Shown one piece after another: positions 1 through 12,000 of a DNA stretch of 64,000 bases. Where the stretch lies: contig JAZHRO010000013.1 of NCBI GenBank assembly GCA_037157565.1, forward strand, positions 34,600,501 through 34,664,500. Direction: 5' to 3'. This DNA comes from Thalassia testudinum. Taxonomy: Eukaryota; Streptophyta; Magnoliopsida; Alismatales; Hydrocharitaceae. The notes beneath the pieces were generated by a model. That model did no database searches. It saw only the letters and a list, made by a program, of their open reading frames with translations, and had not been told where the DNA came from. Positions within the stretch are counted from its first letter, which is position 1. Every line of letters begins with the position of its first letter. Position numbers and translations under genes: made by a program.

Positions 1-880
1 GTTATGCGAAGTCCACACCAATGTTGGTGTAATATGCATGATAGATAGCGTACGAAGAAATGTATGTGTGTCTTGGTTTCTTTACATTTTGACTTGTAAG
101 AATCACGGTTACTAAATATGTTGATTGTGAAAGTGGAAAACATGTTACCAAGTAAATGACCTGTTATTTGGGCAGAATTGTATCTTATATCTTGTAAGAC
201 TACATATTCCCACGTCTTGCAAATGGCACAATAGAAGAGAGATTTTTGTTGTTGTTTGAAGGAAATTTCATTTGAATTAAATTAACATTTAAGTTTCTCC
301 AACAGGAAAAAGAATAACTTACTTTTTTCCCTTCCTGTTAATTCTGGGGTGGTGTACACTAATTGGGGTATATGAATATGGGTGATCACATTACAAATTT
401 ATGTTGAAATTAAAGAGAAAAGTGTAAGGACTTAGATATGATATGATTAGTTTTTGAAAGTCAAGTGTGATATATGAAGCATTTGTCTTTTACGATGTAT
501 GTAGCAAAAGGTTAGAGGGGAGGTTGGGGATCGTGTGCAACATATGCCTCCAACATCAATGTGGGGCTTAGGTTGGATTGGACTCAAGTTCAGGGGACAT
601 CAACTCCTATATGCAGGTTAGGGATATTAACATATTGTTCATAGAAGGAAGGGATGAGAACTTTACTTTTTTGTATTTTTCAAATTCAGTAGTATTGTCT
701 AGGATACGCCATGAATGCATTACATTTTCTCGCTTTTTGGTAAAAGTGCTTGTCTTCGGTGGTTATGTGATTTGCCTTAATTTTATGGGCATGAGTAAGG
801 TAATGTGCGCTTCAATGTATTTTACAATGTATATCTACTGTTTAACAAAATATATCATTGTATTTTAATTTTTTATCGAT
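1..880. other. AT-rich intergenic DNA, no gene seen
   Basis: This stretch is AT-rich with stop codons in all frames and only short open frames lacking codon bias or a recognisable domain. I see no promoter, tRNA or repeat boundary in it that I can defend. Its right end grades into the degenerate dispersed repeat that continues to about 2200. Confidence 0.5.
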
Positions 881-2200
881 TGAAGATTAAAATATTATAA
901 TTGAAAATAGAAATAGACATCTATGTATTTGATTTTTAATTGATTCTTTATTTATGAAAATTGACTTTTTATTTATGAATAGTGATTTTTCACCTTTTAC
1001 CTTTAGGGTGTGTTTGTTTCACAGTAATGGAATGGAGATAGAATGAAATTAAGTATAGAATAGAATTAGGTAAGGAATGAAAAAGAATGGTTCATTTCAT
1101 CTCTTTATTTGGATTATGATAGGAATGAAATCGTTAAAGATAGATATAATTTCTTTTAATTATTTGGTAGAATTATATATTGATATGAATGGAATTTAAA
1201 TCTTTTTACATATTTAACCCAACAAATTTTAAAAATTATGATAATTTTTAATTTTAAGAAAAGAATGTGAGTTATTTACAATTTAATCCAATACGTTAAC
1301 ATAATTATATAGTAATTTACATTAAGTTTCTTAAATTTAAACTAATATTTTATTGATAGCCATATCCCCATCCTTACATTTATATATTTTTAAAAATCTT
1401 TTATTGAATGTGTACATGTGTTTGACTATTGTCATTGCTATTTCTCATATTAACAATGATTCTTACATGTCTAGGGGAAAAAAAGAATAATCAATGTTTA
1501 CTATTCAAGTGTAGATGCAAGAGTATGATAGGCTTTTTTTTTTGTCATTAGCATGGGACATGGTAGGACTAAATCATTTTTAGTTATGCAACATTATAAT
1601 TTGAGGTTGTTCTCGGTAGTGCTGGGGTGAACAGAGGTTGTTGTCAAGAACATGATATGGCACGAGACATTGGGGGGGAGGGATATGAATGGTTACGAAA
1701 TAGGAATGGATTGAGGAATCCTTGGGGGGGTGCTAGGATTGGGAAAACCCTCCATCATGGGAATGGAATAATGCTTAAGAATCTCATTCTTGTGTCACAT
1801 TTAAGACTCAAACATGGGAAAGGAATCAAGTAGGGTTTTCCCATTTTATTCCCTCTCTAATTACCATGAAATAAACATGCCCTTAGGGTTTAGTATTTAC
1901 TATTTGGGATTCCTTAAATCCTAAATCCTATATTCAAATGTTAAAAGTACCCTTATAAGTGAAAATTCACTTTTCATGAACCTTAAAACTCTAAACTTCA
2001 TATTCTAAGTACTAAGTTCAAAACTTATAAGTTAGAAAGTATTTTTAACTATGTAAGTAAAAATATATTTTTTATCATTGAAAATTTAAAATATATTAAT
2101 TTATTTTTATTTATTTTAATTTTTAATTAATAAAAAATAAACACACATCAATTGATATCATAATGGACGGTAAAATGTGTTACAATATATATTTTTTTAT
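880..2200 (+). repeat. degenerate dispersed AT-rich repeat (family R, copy 1), split by a MITE
   Basis: The flanks of the MITE carry phrases shared with two better copies in this window (about 5000-5955 and 59590-60450): runs of the type 'agtgatttttcacctt', followed by 'agggttta' and 'cctaaatcct'. Rejoining the two sides at the TTA target restores the order seen in the other copies, so the MITE inserted into an older copy. The repeat has no coding capacity. Its class is unknown, and the copy is so decayed that both ends are approximate. Confidence 0.45.
1006..1882. mobile_element. Tourist/PIF-Harbinger-like MITE, non-autonomous
   Basis: The left end GGGTGTGTTTGTTTCA and the inverted right end GGGCATGTTTATTTCA agree at nearly every position and extend into a similar GTAAT stretch. 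Both ends are flanked by the trinucleotide TTA (1003-1005 and 1883-1885), the target duplication typical of PIF/Harbinger elements. The 877-bp interior has no transposase open frame, so it would need a transposase in trans. Superfamily is assigned from the GGG-starting terminal repeat and the TTA duplication only. The strand is arbitrary. Confidence 0.75.
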
Positions 2201-2922
2201 TTTTTCATTGATTTTATTGAATCTTGTAAATGGTAGAAATTTTATTTACGATTACCACTAATGAGATACTTCGAAGTTAAAATTCACCGAATATGTCGTA
2301 ACGGATTTCGTCTGGAGAATTGATCTTGAACATGTAACTTGAATTCTTTTGGCACAAATTTTTTTAATTATCGGTTCATGTTTTATTTCATTCTTTTAAC
2401 CATTGGGTCGTGAGTCCTGGGTCTCCAAACCATATCTCGCGTTCGGTTATTTAATCACGTGAAATTCTCTCTCTTCTCTACGTCTCGTGGAGTGGTTTTC
2501 GATGATGACCGCCGGCCACGAGCATATGCCTATCGAACATGGTGATTAGGTCGTCGGGATGCGTCGGGGGGTCCCACTTCACGGGCATTTATACGGAACC
2601 CCCTACCTTTCTCACACTTCAAGAAGTAAGAAACTTCCGTATTTGCCCCCATCACATGGGAGTCCCCCCCACGCCGCCACAGCCCCCCCCCACAAGTCAA
2701 CCGCCGGCCAGGACCCGCGACGACCGATCCACTTTCCGCCCTCCACACCTTTACCCGAAAACTCCGCAACTGGCAGTTTCATTCCACCACTACCATTCAC
2801 ACCCTTCTTTACTTATCTACATATATCCCTATCCCCTCCTCTCCAAAACAAACAATAATCCTCTCTTCCCTCCACCACCACCACCACCGCTTCACCACCA
2901 ACCAAAGCAGCGGCATCTAAGC
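2201..2922 (+). promoter_or_regulatory. promoter and 5' leader of the lactate dehydrogenase gene
   Basis: The segment shifts from AT-rich to C-rich and pyrimidine-rich sequence approaching the start codon. It contains a G-box CACGTG at 2456-2461, an anaerobic-response-type AAACCA at 2427-2432 and its reverse form TGGTTT at 2493-2498. Such GT-type motifs are described in promoters of hypoxia-induced plant genes, including fermentative dehydrogenases. The best TATA-like string is CATATAT at 2820-2826, about 100 bases before the ATG. Another, ATTTATA at 2587-2593, is possible. Function of these sites is inferred from motif match only. Confidence 0.45.
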
Positions 2923-5900
2923 ATGAGGAAGTCCTCGTCGCTGGCGGAGATGGGCCTCCTCCACATCGACGTTGCCCAGGCCATCTTCAAGCCAGTCCCC
3001 GGCGGCGCGCCCCCGTCCCCGACCAAGCGCCACACCAAGATCACCGTGGTCGGCGTGGGCAACGTGGGCATGGCCATCGCCCAGACCATCCTCACCCAGG
3101 ACCTCGCCGACGAGCTCGCCCTAGTCGACGTCGACGCCTCCAAGCTCCGCGGCGAGATGCTCGACCTCCAGCACGCCGCCGCCTTCCTCCCCCGCACCCG
3201 CATCCTCGCGGACACCTCGTACGCCATCACGGCCTCCTCCGACCTCTGCATCGTCACGGCGGGGGCCCGCCAGAAGCCCGGCGAGTCCCGGCTCGACCTC
3301 CTCCACCGCAACGTCGCGCTCTTCCGGTCCATCGTGCCCCCGCTGGCCATGCACTCGCCGGGGGCACTCTTGCTGGTCGTGTCCAACCCCGTCGACGTGC
3401 TCACCTACGTCTCGTGGAAGCTCTCCGGCTTCCCGCCTAACCGCGTGATCGGGTCCGGGACGAACCTCGACTCGTCCCGCTTCCGCTTCCTCGTCGCCGA
3501 CCACCTCGATGTGAACGCGCAGGACGTCCAGGTAACCAAAAAATAAAAAAAAACACCCGTCGTAATCCCACGTACACATTCTGTGGCAATACTGTATTAT
3601 CTACCGATCGGCCGTCTCATTGTCGTTGGATCACCTTCGGACGACGGATCGGTGTATGCCATTCACCACATCGAAGAACCACACACACACACACACAGAC
3701 GCACGCATCGTTCCTAGATTTTTGCGTTGTTTTATTTGTTATTTGTTTGGTCGATTTCGATGCTATAACTTTTCTATGATTTTGGTGGGGATTGATGCCT
3801 CATCCGTTCATCAATTTGCTAATTTAAAGAGAGAATGGGTTGGGAATGGTGGGACTGTGTCAAATACTTCGTCTATCTTTATCCTCCTCAGCTTTATCCG
3901 GTGAGAGCCGGGGCTTTCCTTTATTCCAGGAAATACGTTTACTTCTGTCGTTAAAGAAGAGCAAGAAGGGTCTGGTTGGTGGGTGGTGCGGGTTCCGGAT
4001 GGGACGGAAAATTTATCTTCTGGATCCATGGAAGGACGGTTTTGTTTGACTGATATGGGAATTACCGATTCTTTGTTTGGATGAACGGAATATAAATTGG
4101 AAGGTAGAGTAAATATAAACTTAGAGAATAGAACTTATTTTACGCCTTGGGGAAGATAAGTGGAGTGATTTTCCCATTATTTAGCACGAGCTAATATTTG
4201 GAAAGTGGGGGAATCACAAAATCCTGAGATAACAAGTGTTTGTAAGTGGGTGGTCGGTAGGCTTTCCCATGGCCGGCAGGTTGGATGCGCCTCCGGCCCT
4301 TTGCTTGGGTGTGTCGGATGTTGGAGGGAAGCGCCCTCATCACGTCTGCCTGTGGACTCACCCTGCTCCCATTGTCCTCGACATTTTTTGGTCCAGCCTG
4401 TTTGGCTTGTTGGTCTTCCTTGTGTTGTCTTTATCTTATCCTCTGGTTTCTTGGTGTGGTTCATCTTTGGTGTTTGATTTTGGTTTTCGGATTTACTTTG
4501 ACAACCTGTGTCGTTTTGTTTGGGGGTACGCATGGTGTCTGTGTTCATATACCTCAACTGATATCGGACGGTGGAATCCATTTTCACTTAAAAGATTTCA
4601 CCCATAAGATCTTAACCATGCATGGGAAATGGGACAGAACAAGGGAGGTGGGTGTTACTCATGCGATTTTGTGTCCTCTTTTTGAAAAAGGGAGGAGGTA
4701 GATTTTGGGATATACCAGATATTTTCCTTTCAAATGCCTTTCTTCATCAATGAATTAAGATAGAAAAAGTTTGCTAATGATTTTAATCTTGCATGATCGG
4801 TACCCTTCCAAATTGAACGGGCCTTCGTTGTTGGGTCAAGTGTGTCATTCTTGTATAATGACCCTTCGAAGAAGATTAATAATAATTTAATAAGCAAACA
4901 ATTTTCCTGAAATTCTAATTTTCACTGGATGTCAGCTGGCGTTTTAAGATTGTCGGCGACCGTGCAACTTAGACGATTGCTAAAAAGTTGGGAAATATAG
5001 GTAATGACATGAAAAGTTGCGTGAAAAAATTTGTAGTTATTTTTTTTATACTTCATATGGTGTTGAGTATGTGAATTTATTTTATAATTAATATTTAATG
5101 TAAAAAAATAAAAGAATGTAAGATTTGTTATGTAGTGATTTTTATCATATTTAAAAAAATTATATCATTTTAATATAAAATGTATATGTGATAAATAATT
5201 TTACATCAGTGATAAATTATTTTGTATTGATAATAAATTATTTTAGTTGATTTTGTATCGGTGTAAAAAAATTTTACATTGGTGATAAATTATTTTAATA
5301 TGTTTTTATATTGATGTAATTTTATTTTGCATCGGTGTAAAATTATTATAAGAATAGTTTCACCTATTTAAAGTAATTTTGTACCCGTGTAAAGTGATTT
5401 TGATTTATGAGTTTAAGATTTAGGATTTACGTTTATGAAAATTAATTTTATGTATGAGAAATGATATTTTATTTGAAAAGTGATTTGACGTATGAGATTA
5501 TTTTTCACTTGAAATTTGATTTTTCACCTTAGGGATTATGATTTAAGATTTATGAATTTTAAACACTAAAGATTAAATATTAAATCTTAAGGTGAAAAAA
5601 TCAATTTTCAAGTATAAAATAAATTGTTATAGGTGAAGAAATAATGGAATTTAATTTTATATTGGTATCGTCTTATTTTGCATTTGTGTAAAATTACTTT
5701 GATGTTGTAAAGTGATTTTTCACATATGCCAAATAAGATTGTACTCGTAAAAAGTGATTTCGAAGATAATTTCAGTGGTTTACATTAATTAATACGAAAG
5801 TAGTTTGTTGATTTTAATAGTGATGGATCTTATCATACATTAGTATTTTTTTTGTATGAAAGAGAGGGACATGGATTGAAATCACAGTCATAGCTACGGA

Positions 5901-7757
5901 TAAATTTTTATGTCAATTTTTACACTTTTTAACTTACATCCTACAATTTGGAAGAGTTCAATGAGGCCAATGGTGATATGTGTATTTTTATACTACACGT
6001 TAGTTATTCCAGAAGTTTCGTAGAGTTCCCTAACTATCTATCAACTACGATAATCGGCTACAGATAATCATTGCCTCTCTTCGTTAGATCTATGATTATC
6101 AGAACTATTTCGCTAAACTGCAGCTAAAAGAACTATATCCTCCAACGATATTAATATCTCGTCCGGATTGTACAGAAACTTTTGTTTGTTACTTTTTTAT
6201 TTGATGCTCCCGTCCAAAGGCTTCGTGCTCAATTCAAAGAACCAGCTTTATTTTTGAAAGGCGGGTATCCTTTTGACTGACGTAACCTACATAAATTTTA
6301 TCAGCACAAGCGTCGAGTTGGACATGCTACTTAGGATGTCTACAGATGAACATGAAAAGCTAACCAGTATGAATAAAATCATTTTCCTTGTTCCTACGTG
6401 ACAAACAACCGTGTCATGTACCGTAGATGGTAATATAGTTGATTATTTTTTGTGCTCGATGGTAGATTCAGGACGGGAAGTTTCAAACCTCTATAACCGG
6501 TAGCATTATTTTTGTTGTGCCTCAGAAAGAAGACCGAAAAATACGATGCCTGACCCGATTATGCCATTCAGAATCCAGTTATCGATTCAACTGTATTAGC
6601 TGACGGGTTTTCCCGTTTAGTCTTACTTTCTAGTGTGATTATGACTGGCACGTTATTATTTTTAATATTATTTAAGAAATAATACCCCCATTAATTCTCA
6701 ATGAAATCATTAGAACAGGAAATTGCTCTGAGGGACGAGGGAAGGAATACCAAGTATCACTATTTATTTCGTGGGATATGATCATATATCTCTTGTTTGA
6801 TGAATTTTATGTTTGGATAAAGTTATCTTAGAATGAGAGGGAAAATTTCAAGATAAATTTATTTCAAGAGATGAGATGAATTTATCCTTTATTTTTGTGA
6901 GATAACATCTTCACTTATCTAATCTAAAAACTCCTACTTATCTTATCATTTAATCACACCTTTCTTAAATATCAAAATCAACTTATCTTTCAATTCTATC
7001 GCTTACGAAATTTATCCCGCAGAACAAAAACTTACAGGAGAGAAAAACAGCGAATCCAGAGATTATTTGGAGGGCTGTTTGAGTTGTACTCATTTTTCAT
7101 ACAGGCCTTTACCGTTCAACTTAGGGAGGATTTTCACGCCAATCGCAGTGTTTTACATATAGCAGATGGATTGATTGCTCCTTTCTGTTTTTCGTGTGTT
7201 TGGTTGTCCAAATTAGCTGCCGTTCTCAACATGGTGTGTGTGCGTGTGCGTGCGAACTGAACAGCAGAGTCTAATTGGTAAGGACAAATGAATGCAATGC
7301 AATGCAGGCGTACATGGTGGGGGAGCACGGGGACAGCTCGGTGGCCCTGTGGTCGAGCATAAGCGTCGGGGGCGTCCCGGTACTGTCCTTCGTGAAGAAG
7401 CACTCGGAGGAGTTCGAGCAGGGGGTGCTGGAGAGGATCCGGAAGGTCGTCGTGGGAAGCGCCTACGAGGTCATAAGTCTGAAGGGCTACACGTCGTGGG
7501 CCATCGGGTACTCCGTGGCGAGCCTCGCCAGGTCCCTCCTCAGGGACCAGAGGAGGATCCACCCCGTCTCCCTCCTCGCCAAGGGCTTCTACGGCATCCC
7601 CGACGACAAGGAGGTCTTCCTCAGCCTCCCCGCCCAGCTTGGCAGGGCCGGGGTCGTCTCCGTCGCCAACGTCCACCTCACCGACGAGGAGGCCTGCAGG
7701 CTCCGCAAGTCCGCCGACGAGCTCTGGGAGGCGCAGCAGCAGCTCAACTTGGATTAG
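2923..7757 (+). CDS. LDH: L-lactate dehydrogenase (two exons: 2923-3531 and 7308-7757)
   Basis: The enzyme reduces pyruvate to L-lactate with NADH in the cytosol, regenerating NAD+ during oxygen shortage. The joined product is 352 residues, normal for plant LDH. Exon 1 carries the Rossmann glycine motif GVGNVG (44-49), the substrate loop [10 protein letters not shown] (114-123) with the pyruvate-specific Gln117, SNPVDVL (154-160), and the catalytic Asp183 and substrate Arg186 in NLDSSRFR. Exon 2 opens with [10 protein letters not shown], placing catalytic His210 just after the splice, and includes GYTSWAIG. Exon 1 ends CAG|GTAACC and exon 2 starts after TGCAG; phase is 0. The start [11 protein letters not shown] matches the short N-terminus of plant LDHs, so I reject an in-frame extension back to 2539. 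Nothing is broken, so the gene looks functional. A malate dehydrogenase is excluded by Gln117. Confidence 0.96.
3532..7307 (+). other. single intron of the LDH gene (3776 bp)
   Basis: Donor GTAACC follows 3531 and acceptor TGCAG ends at 7307. The single intron just before the catalytic histidine motif is the usual plant LDH gene structure. The interior is AT-rich and holds an (AC)n run at about 3679-3697, a copy of dispersed repeat R at about 5000-5955, and an AT-rich stretch near 6770-7030 that may be a decayed MITE. No coding sequence is evident. Confidence 0.9.
5000..5955 (+). repeat. dispersed repeat family R, copy 2, inside the LDH intron
   Basis: The stretch aligns by eye along its length with 59590-60450 in the same orientation. 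Shared phrases include 'gtgttgag.atgtgaa', 'ggtttgttatgta.tg', many 'gtgataaattattt' units and a closing 'gaaagag..a..tggattgaaatcac'. The middle is built of degenerate units resembling 'gtgtaaagtgatttt'. It has no open frame and no terminal repeat that I can define. It may be a non-autonomous DNA transposon or an old satellite-like repeat. Confidence 0.6.
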
Positions 7758-8096
7758 CCGGAGAGATGGATGCATGCATGCATGGTGCCTTCTCCTCCGT
7801 TCGTTGGATGTGTGCATTGGACGGTTAGATGCGCGTGCTTCATTGTTTTTTTTGTTAATCCTTTTTTTTGAAAAGCCGGTGCTGTTAGACCGTTGGTGTT
7901 GTTTTTGTTTGTGTTTGTTTGGGTTGTGGGTGTCAACATATATTGCTTTGCAATAATTTCTACTTGTTGGAGAGGCATTAGTAGAGTTGAGCATTATCAT
8001 CTGGCAATCGTCCTATTGTGTTTATGATAACAGTGTATTTGTAGGGTCTTTCACCCCCATTAAGCTTTGAAGTTCACAGTGATGAGAGTTTTTTTA
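7758..8096 (+). other. LDH 3' untranslated region and downstream flank
   Basis: The segment follows the TAG stop of LDH. It begins with TGCATGCATGCATG and is T- and G-rich. Several AATAAT-like strings, such as one near 7950, could direct polyadenylation, but none is decisive. No other feature is seen. Confidence 0.5.
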
Positions 8097-8317
8097 GGTC
8101 TCGTATGGTAAGGGGAGTAAGTTTATAGAATAAGTTGAAGGAGTGAAATAAATGATAGAATAAGTAAGTTAATCTGTTTAGATGTTTTGACAAGTTAAAA
8201 TTATTATACAGAGAAGATAGAATAACTTTATATTGGGTTAAATTTATTTAACCTGACGTAAATAGAAGATGATTTAAGTGATGTATTAAATGCGTAACTT
8301 ATCAACCAAACACAACT
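8097..8317. mobile_element. possible short Tourist-like MITE
   Basis: The ends GGTCTCGTATGGT and, inverted, AGTTGTGTTTGGT are imperfectly similar and are followed on both inner sides by AAGTT. TTA occurs directly outside each end (8094-8096 and 8318-8320). The 221-bp AT-rich interior has no coding capacity. The terminal repeat is weak and a TTA can occur by chance in AT-rich DNA, so the call is tentative. Confidence 0.45.
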
Positions 8318-8320
8318 TTA

Positions 8321-9012
8321 GCGTATTTCTTTATGTCGATGTCCTTATAAATATTTGATGTTGCTTATGCATTCTTGCAGTTTTCACACGTATTTACACA
8401 CATGCATGGTTTCGCAAGGTGCTCCTCTTGCTCACCTCGGTTGAGATGAGCATCTGAGTTGATCATATATAAGTCGTAGAATTATCGTTTTGAGGATCGA
8501 AAGTAAGAAATTCTTAATGGTTTGTGTATTAGGATGCTAGGGGCAAGTTGGTATTTTTTTTTAATTTTTGAATCCAATTTTTCAAAAGTAAATACCTTGT
8601 TAAAGGTTAATTGCAGGGCATTTAAGTGGAAGGTACGAACTGGGGATGTGCGTAAATGTGAAACACGAAGTGTAAATTTTCTTATATTTAAAATGTTCGG
8701 TCACGTATGTAAAATTTCTCTCACTCCCTCTCTGTGTGTGTGTGTGATTAGAGTGCATTGATCAAAGACAGGCATGACAAGGGGTCTTTGGTGTTCTGCG
8801 AGTTGAACTTATTCTAACTGACATGGATAAGATGTTAACTATCCCACTCAAAATCAATTTGCATTGACTGAAGTCGGCATCAAGTACGAGTCAAGATCGT
8901 GCCTTTGTCAGAACCCGAATATCTTTAATTGCAGAAATCTAAACTGATTTGTCTTCAAGGTGGAATCTCTTATAATTGCCATGATTTTCATCACTTCGTG
9001 GGAATTTCACGT
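8321..9012. other. intergenic DNA between LDH and the retrotransposon nest
   Basis: The stretch is moderately AT-rich and holds a short (TG)n run near 8738-8750. It has no open frame with domain content and no structural RNA that I recognise. It is the left flank of the outer LTR retrotransposon. I could not find a convincing match between its last five bases and the right flank at 59412. Confidence 0.5.
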
Positions 9013-12000
9013 TGTTACGATCCAATATTTGAATTTTTATCGGATACGAGATTGACTTGATTTGATTAATTTTAAAATTTAATAATCTATAAAAATAATA
9101 AAAAGTAAAAAAATAAATCATATTCAAGATGTTAAGTAACTAATAGTAAAATAGTATAAATAGTAAAGAAAATAAAAGCTATTAATAGTATATATCATCA
9201 TCACAACAGTAAATTAAAACAAAGTACGGAATAGAAACTGTAACAACAGTCTAATTCACTAGTAAAAGGAAGTATAACAACAATAGGAACTACTGCTGGG
9301 TTCGATTGGATCCAACACCCTCTGCAGTCAGTGACTCGGGCTGTTCAACTCCTAGGCCTGTAAAGGGATACGAGTAAAACAGAGTAAACGGACGTTGAGT
9401 AAAGTGGTAACAACTAGTTAAAGCAGTAAAAGCTAACAGGTAATTTTATCTTTTCCAATTATTTTGTTTTACAAGTCATTCCTTTTTCACCCATTGGTTT
9501 ACTTTTCAAATCTCTTTCTTGATCTCGCATGTTCCTCGTGAGAACGATCTTGATTGAAGTCTTTTCCAAAGAGTAGAACGCACATTTGGTGCTCTCCTGA
9601 TCGGGATAGTCCCCAGTGGTGATCCTACACCCAGTCAACCACCTTGAGGTCACAGACAGATGTAGCGGTAACTATAACACGCGCGATAAGCACATGGGTA
9701 ACTATCTCGTACTGACACACGGTCAGTCATTTCCGCTAACGTATACGCTCAAAGTACAGCACGGAACAGTATACGGCCTAGCCCTCTCAGTAACAGGGGT
9801 TTAGGCCCTCCACAGTCTACGCACCTTCGTCTGACTACCTCGATTTGCCCAGTGGGCCTAACAAGTCGGTGTACGGTGGCTAGCTGAACCTTGGGTCCCG
9901 TGGGTGGCTAGCTCTCTCCCTATACTAGTAGCTTTCCCCGATACAGTGTACGCGAGGGCTAAAGAAGTCGGTGTAGAGTGGTCAATCCTAACCCCGGGTC
10001 CCAACCCAAGGGCAGCTAGCTCCGCTCTATACTAAACAGGGGATAGTTGCTCTCCTTGGTACCACGTACTCAAAAGCTAACATGCCTTCCACTTATATTT
10101 CCAGATCCATTCCCTTTATCCACAGGAGCTCTACTTCTAATTCCCCATAGGGTTCACGCTCGTATTCCCCATGTTATTCCATACCAGGTTTCATCGTTTA
10201 CAATTCCATTCTGAGATTATACATATGCAGCTCGTATTTCCACAATTTGCATATACAACAAGTAATGTCACATGTATCTGTTTAACTAGCACATGCATTT
10301 CATATTTCACAGGCAGCTCTTATTTATTAACATGTAGTTATTTACATTTCTATTCATTCATTTAAGACTGTAATCTCAAACACGCATACAAACAGTGCAA
10401 GTACTTCTCGTCCTACGATTCATGCCACATCCTAAGTTTCTAGTTATCCAATTTCACATGTGTAGTTATGATTTATAATTAAAACAGGGGAAACCACTCT
10501 ACCAGACAATCCGGGAGTACTGGAGGCTCGAACGGCAAGCTCACGTGCCTCTGCAGGCCTCGAGCACGTAATAGATTGAAATCCTATACCAAGGAACATA
10601 ACACAATAGAATGTTAAGAACAGTATAAAAGACCTTCTAACATGTAGAGGAACGCGCAAGGAATCCACAGATATCTCGTTTGCATAAAACAGACCTTAAA
10701 CGAACCCTAAACAGGTTAAAACAGGACTGCAGACCTAAATAACGTCTGGCACAAGGTCCAGACGTCTTAAAAGTAACCAGGGTCTCACCTTAGGTTCCTG
10801 CGTCGACTTCAGACATCCAGACCCCTACGTGACCGTCTGGACCCAACTCCAGACGTTCAACCTCTCCTCCAGTCGTCTGGGAGTTCTTCCGATCGTCTGG
10901 TAAGTTGTCCAGGCGTCCAAAATGCATGGGAGGGCGTGCCCTGCACCTTCCCAAAGCTATCCCTACATGCAACAGATGATATCTTCTACTTTTAGCCAAG
11001 CAGATCGTAGCTGCGGTGCGGTCTGCATGGTCGTAACCACAAGAGGAACGTACCTTCGCGAAGTTCTGCTTTCAGACTTCCGGTGTGATCACCAGACGTC
11101 CAACCAGTCGTCTAGATGACACGCCATACGTTTGATTCTGGGAAAAACCCAGAACCAGACTGACCTCCTGCTCCCCTCGCTGTGCGTGGTTGCGGCCTCT
11201 CCTCCTCGCCTGCAGCTCCGGCTGCAGCAAAGTGTCGGGGACGTCTCCCCCGATGCGTTCCTCCTGCACACGCCGATTCGGCGGTGCGTCCTCCAGCGAG
11301 ATCAAACGAGCTCGCTAATCATCGTTCGCAGTTTAAAAAGATATTCACTGTAGTATATTTGAAATCACCACGAAAACGATTATCAATTTTATTTCTCGAA
11401 ATTCAAAAACTTCCGAAGTCTAACTCAGGGAGCAAATTGGTATTTCAGAAGCAAGATCACAATCTCAAATTTTGCTTGAAAGATATTCAATAATAATGTA
11501 ATGTAGATAAATGCTAGAGAGAAAAATGTAAAAAGAAATAAATTCTTGTTTTTTTTTTCTTCCTTCTTCTCTTCTCTCTTTCTTTTTCTTTGCTTTCTTT
11601 CTTTCTTCTCTTCTTTCTCTATCTTTCCTTTCACAGACGTCTGATTTTGTGAATCAAACGCTTTAACTGACGATTGCTACAGTGCTTCTTCTTCTTCTTT
11701 TCTTCTTCACTTGGCTTCCCTCCTTGGCTTCTTCTCCTCTTCTTCTTCTGCTTCTCTTGGCTTTCCTCTTCAGCCTTCTTTGGCTTCCTCTTCTTCTTTC
11801 TTCTTTGCTGCAGTTCCTTCTTCCTCTTCCTTTCTGTTCCTTGAGCTTTTGCTGTGTCTTCAGCTTCTCCTTTCTTGGCCTCTGCAGTCTTCTTCTTCTT
11901 TGCCTTCCTTTTTCTTCTTCTTCTGCGGCTGCTTGCTCTTCTGTTCTTTCTTCTTTTTCTTTTCTTCTGCCGCGCCTTCTCCTTCCTTCAGCTACTCCTC

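Noticed and set aside
2539..2922. In-frame 128-codon extension upstream of the LDH start
   Set aside because: It is Pro/His-rich low-complexity leader sequence, and plant LDHs start with a short MxKxSSL-type N-terminus exactly as at 2923. The TATA-like string at 2820 also lies inside it.
2892..3404. Long open frames on the - strand and in other frames opposite LDH exon 1
   Set aside because: They are products of GC-rich codon use on the other strand. No domain is present.
4177..4701. Overlapping frames of 90-138 codons in the LDH intron
   Set aside because: Frames overlap on both strands without conserved motifs, and the region lies inside a well defined intron.
6770..7030. Possible MITE in the LDH intron with GGGATA-type ends
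   Set aside because: Only six or so end bases agree and no target duplication could be fixed.
7134..8000. 288-codon - strand frame across LDH exon 2
   Set aside because: It is antisense to a conserved coding exon and continues into UTR without any family likeness.
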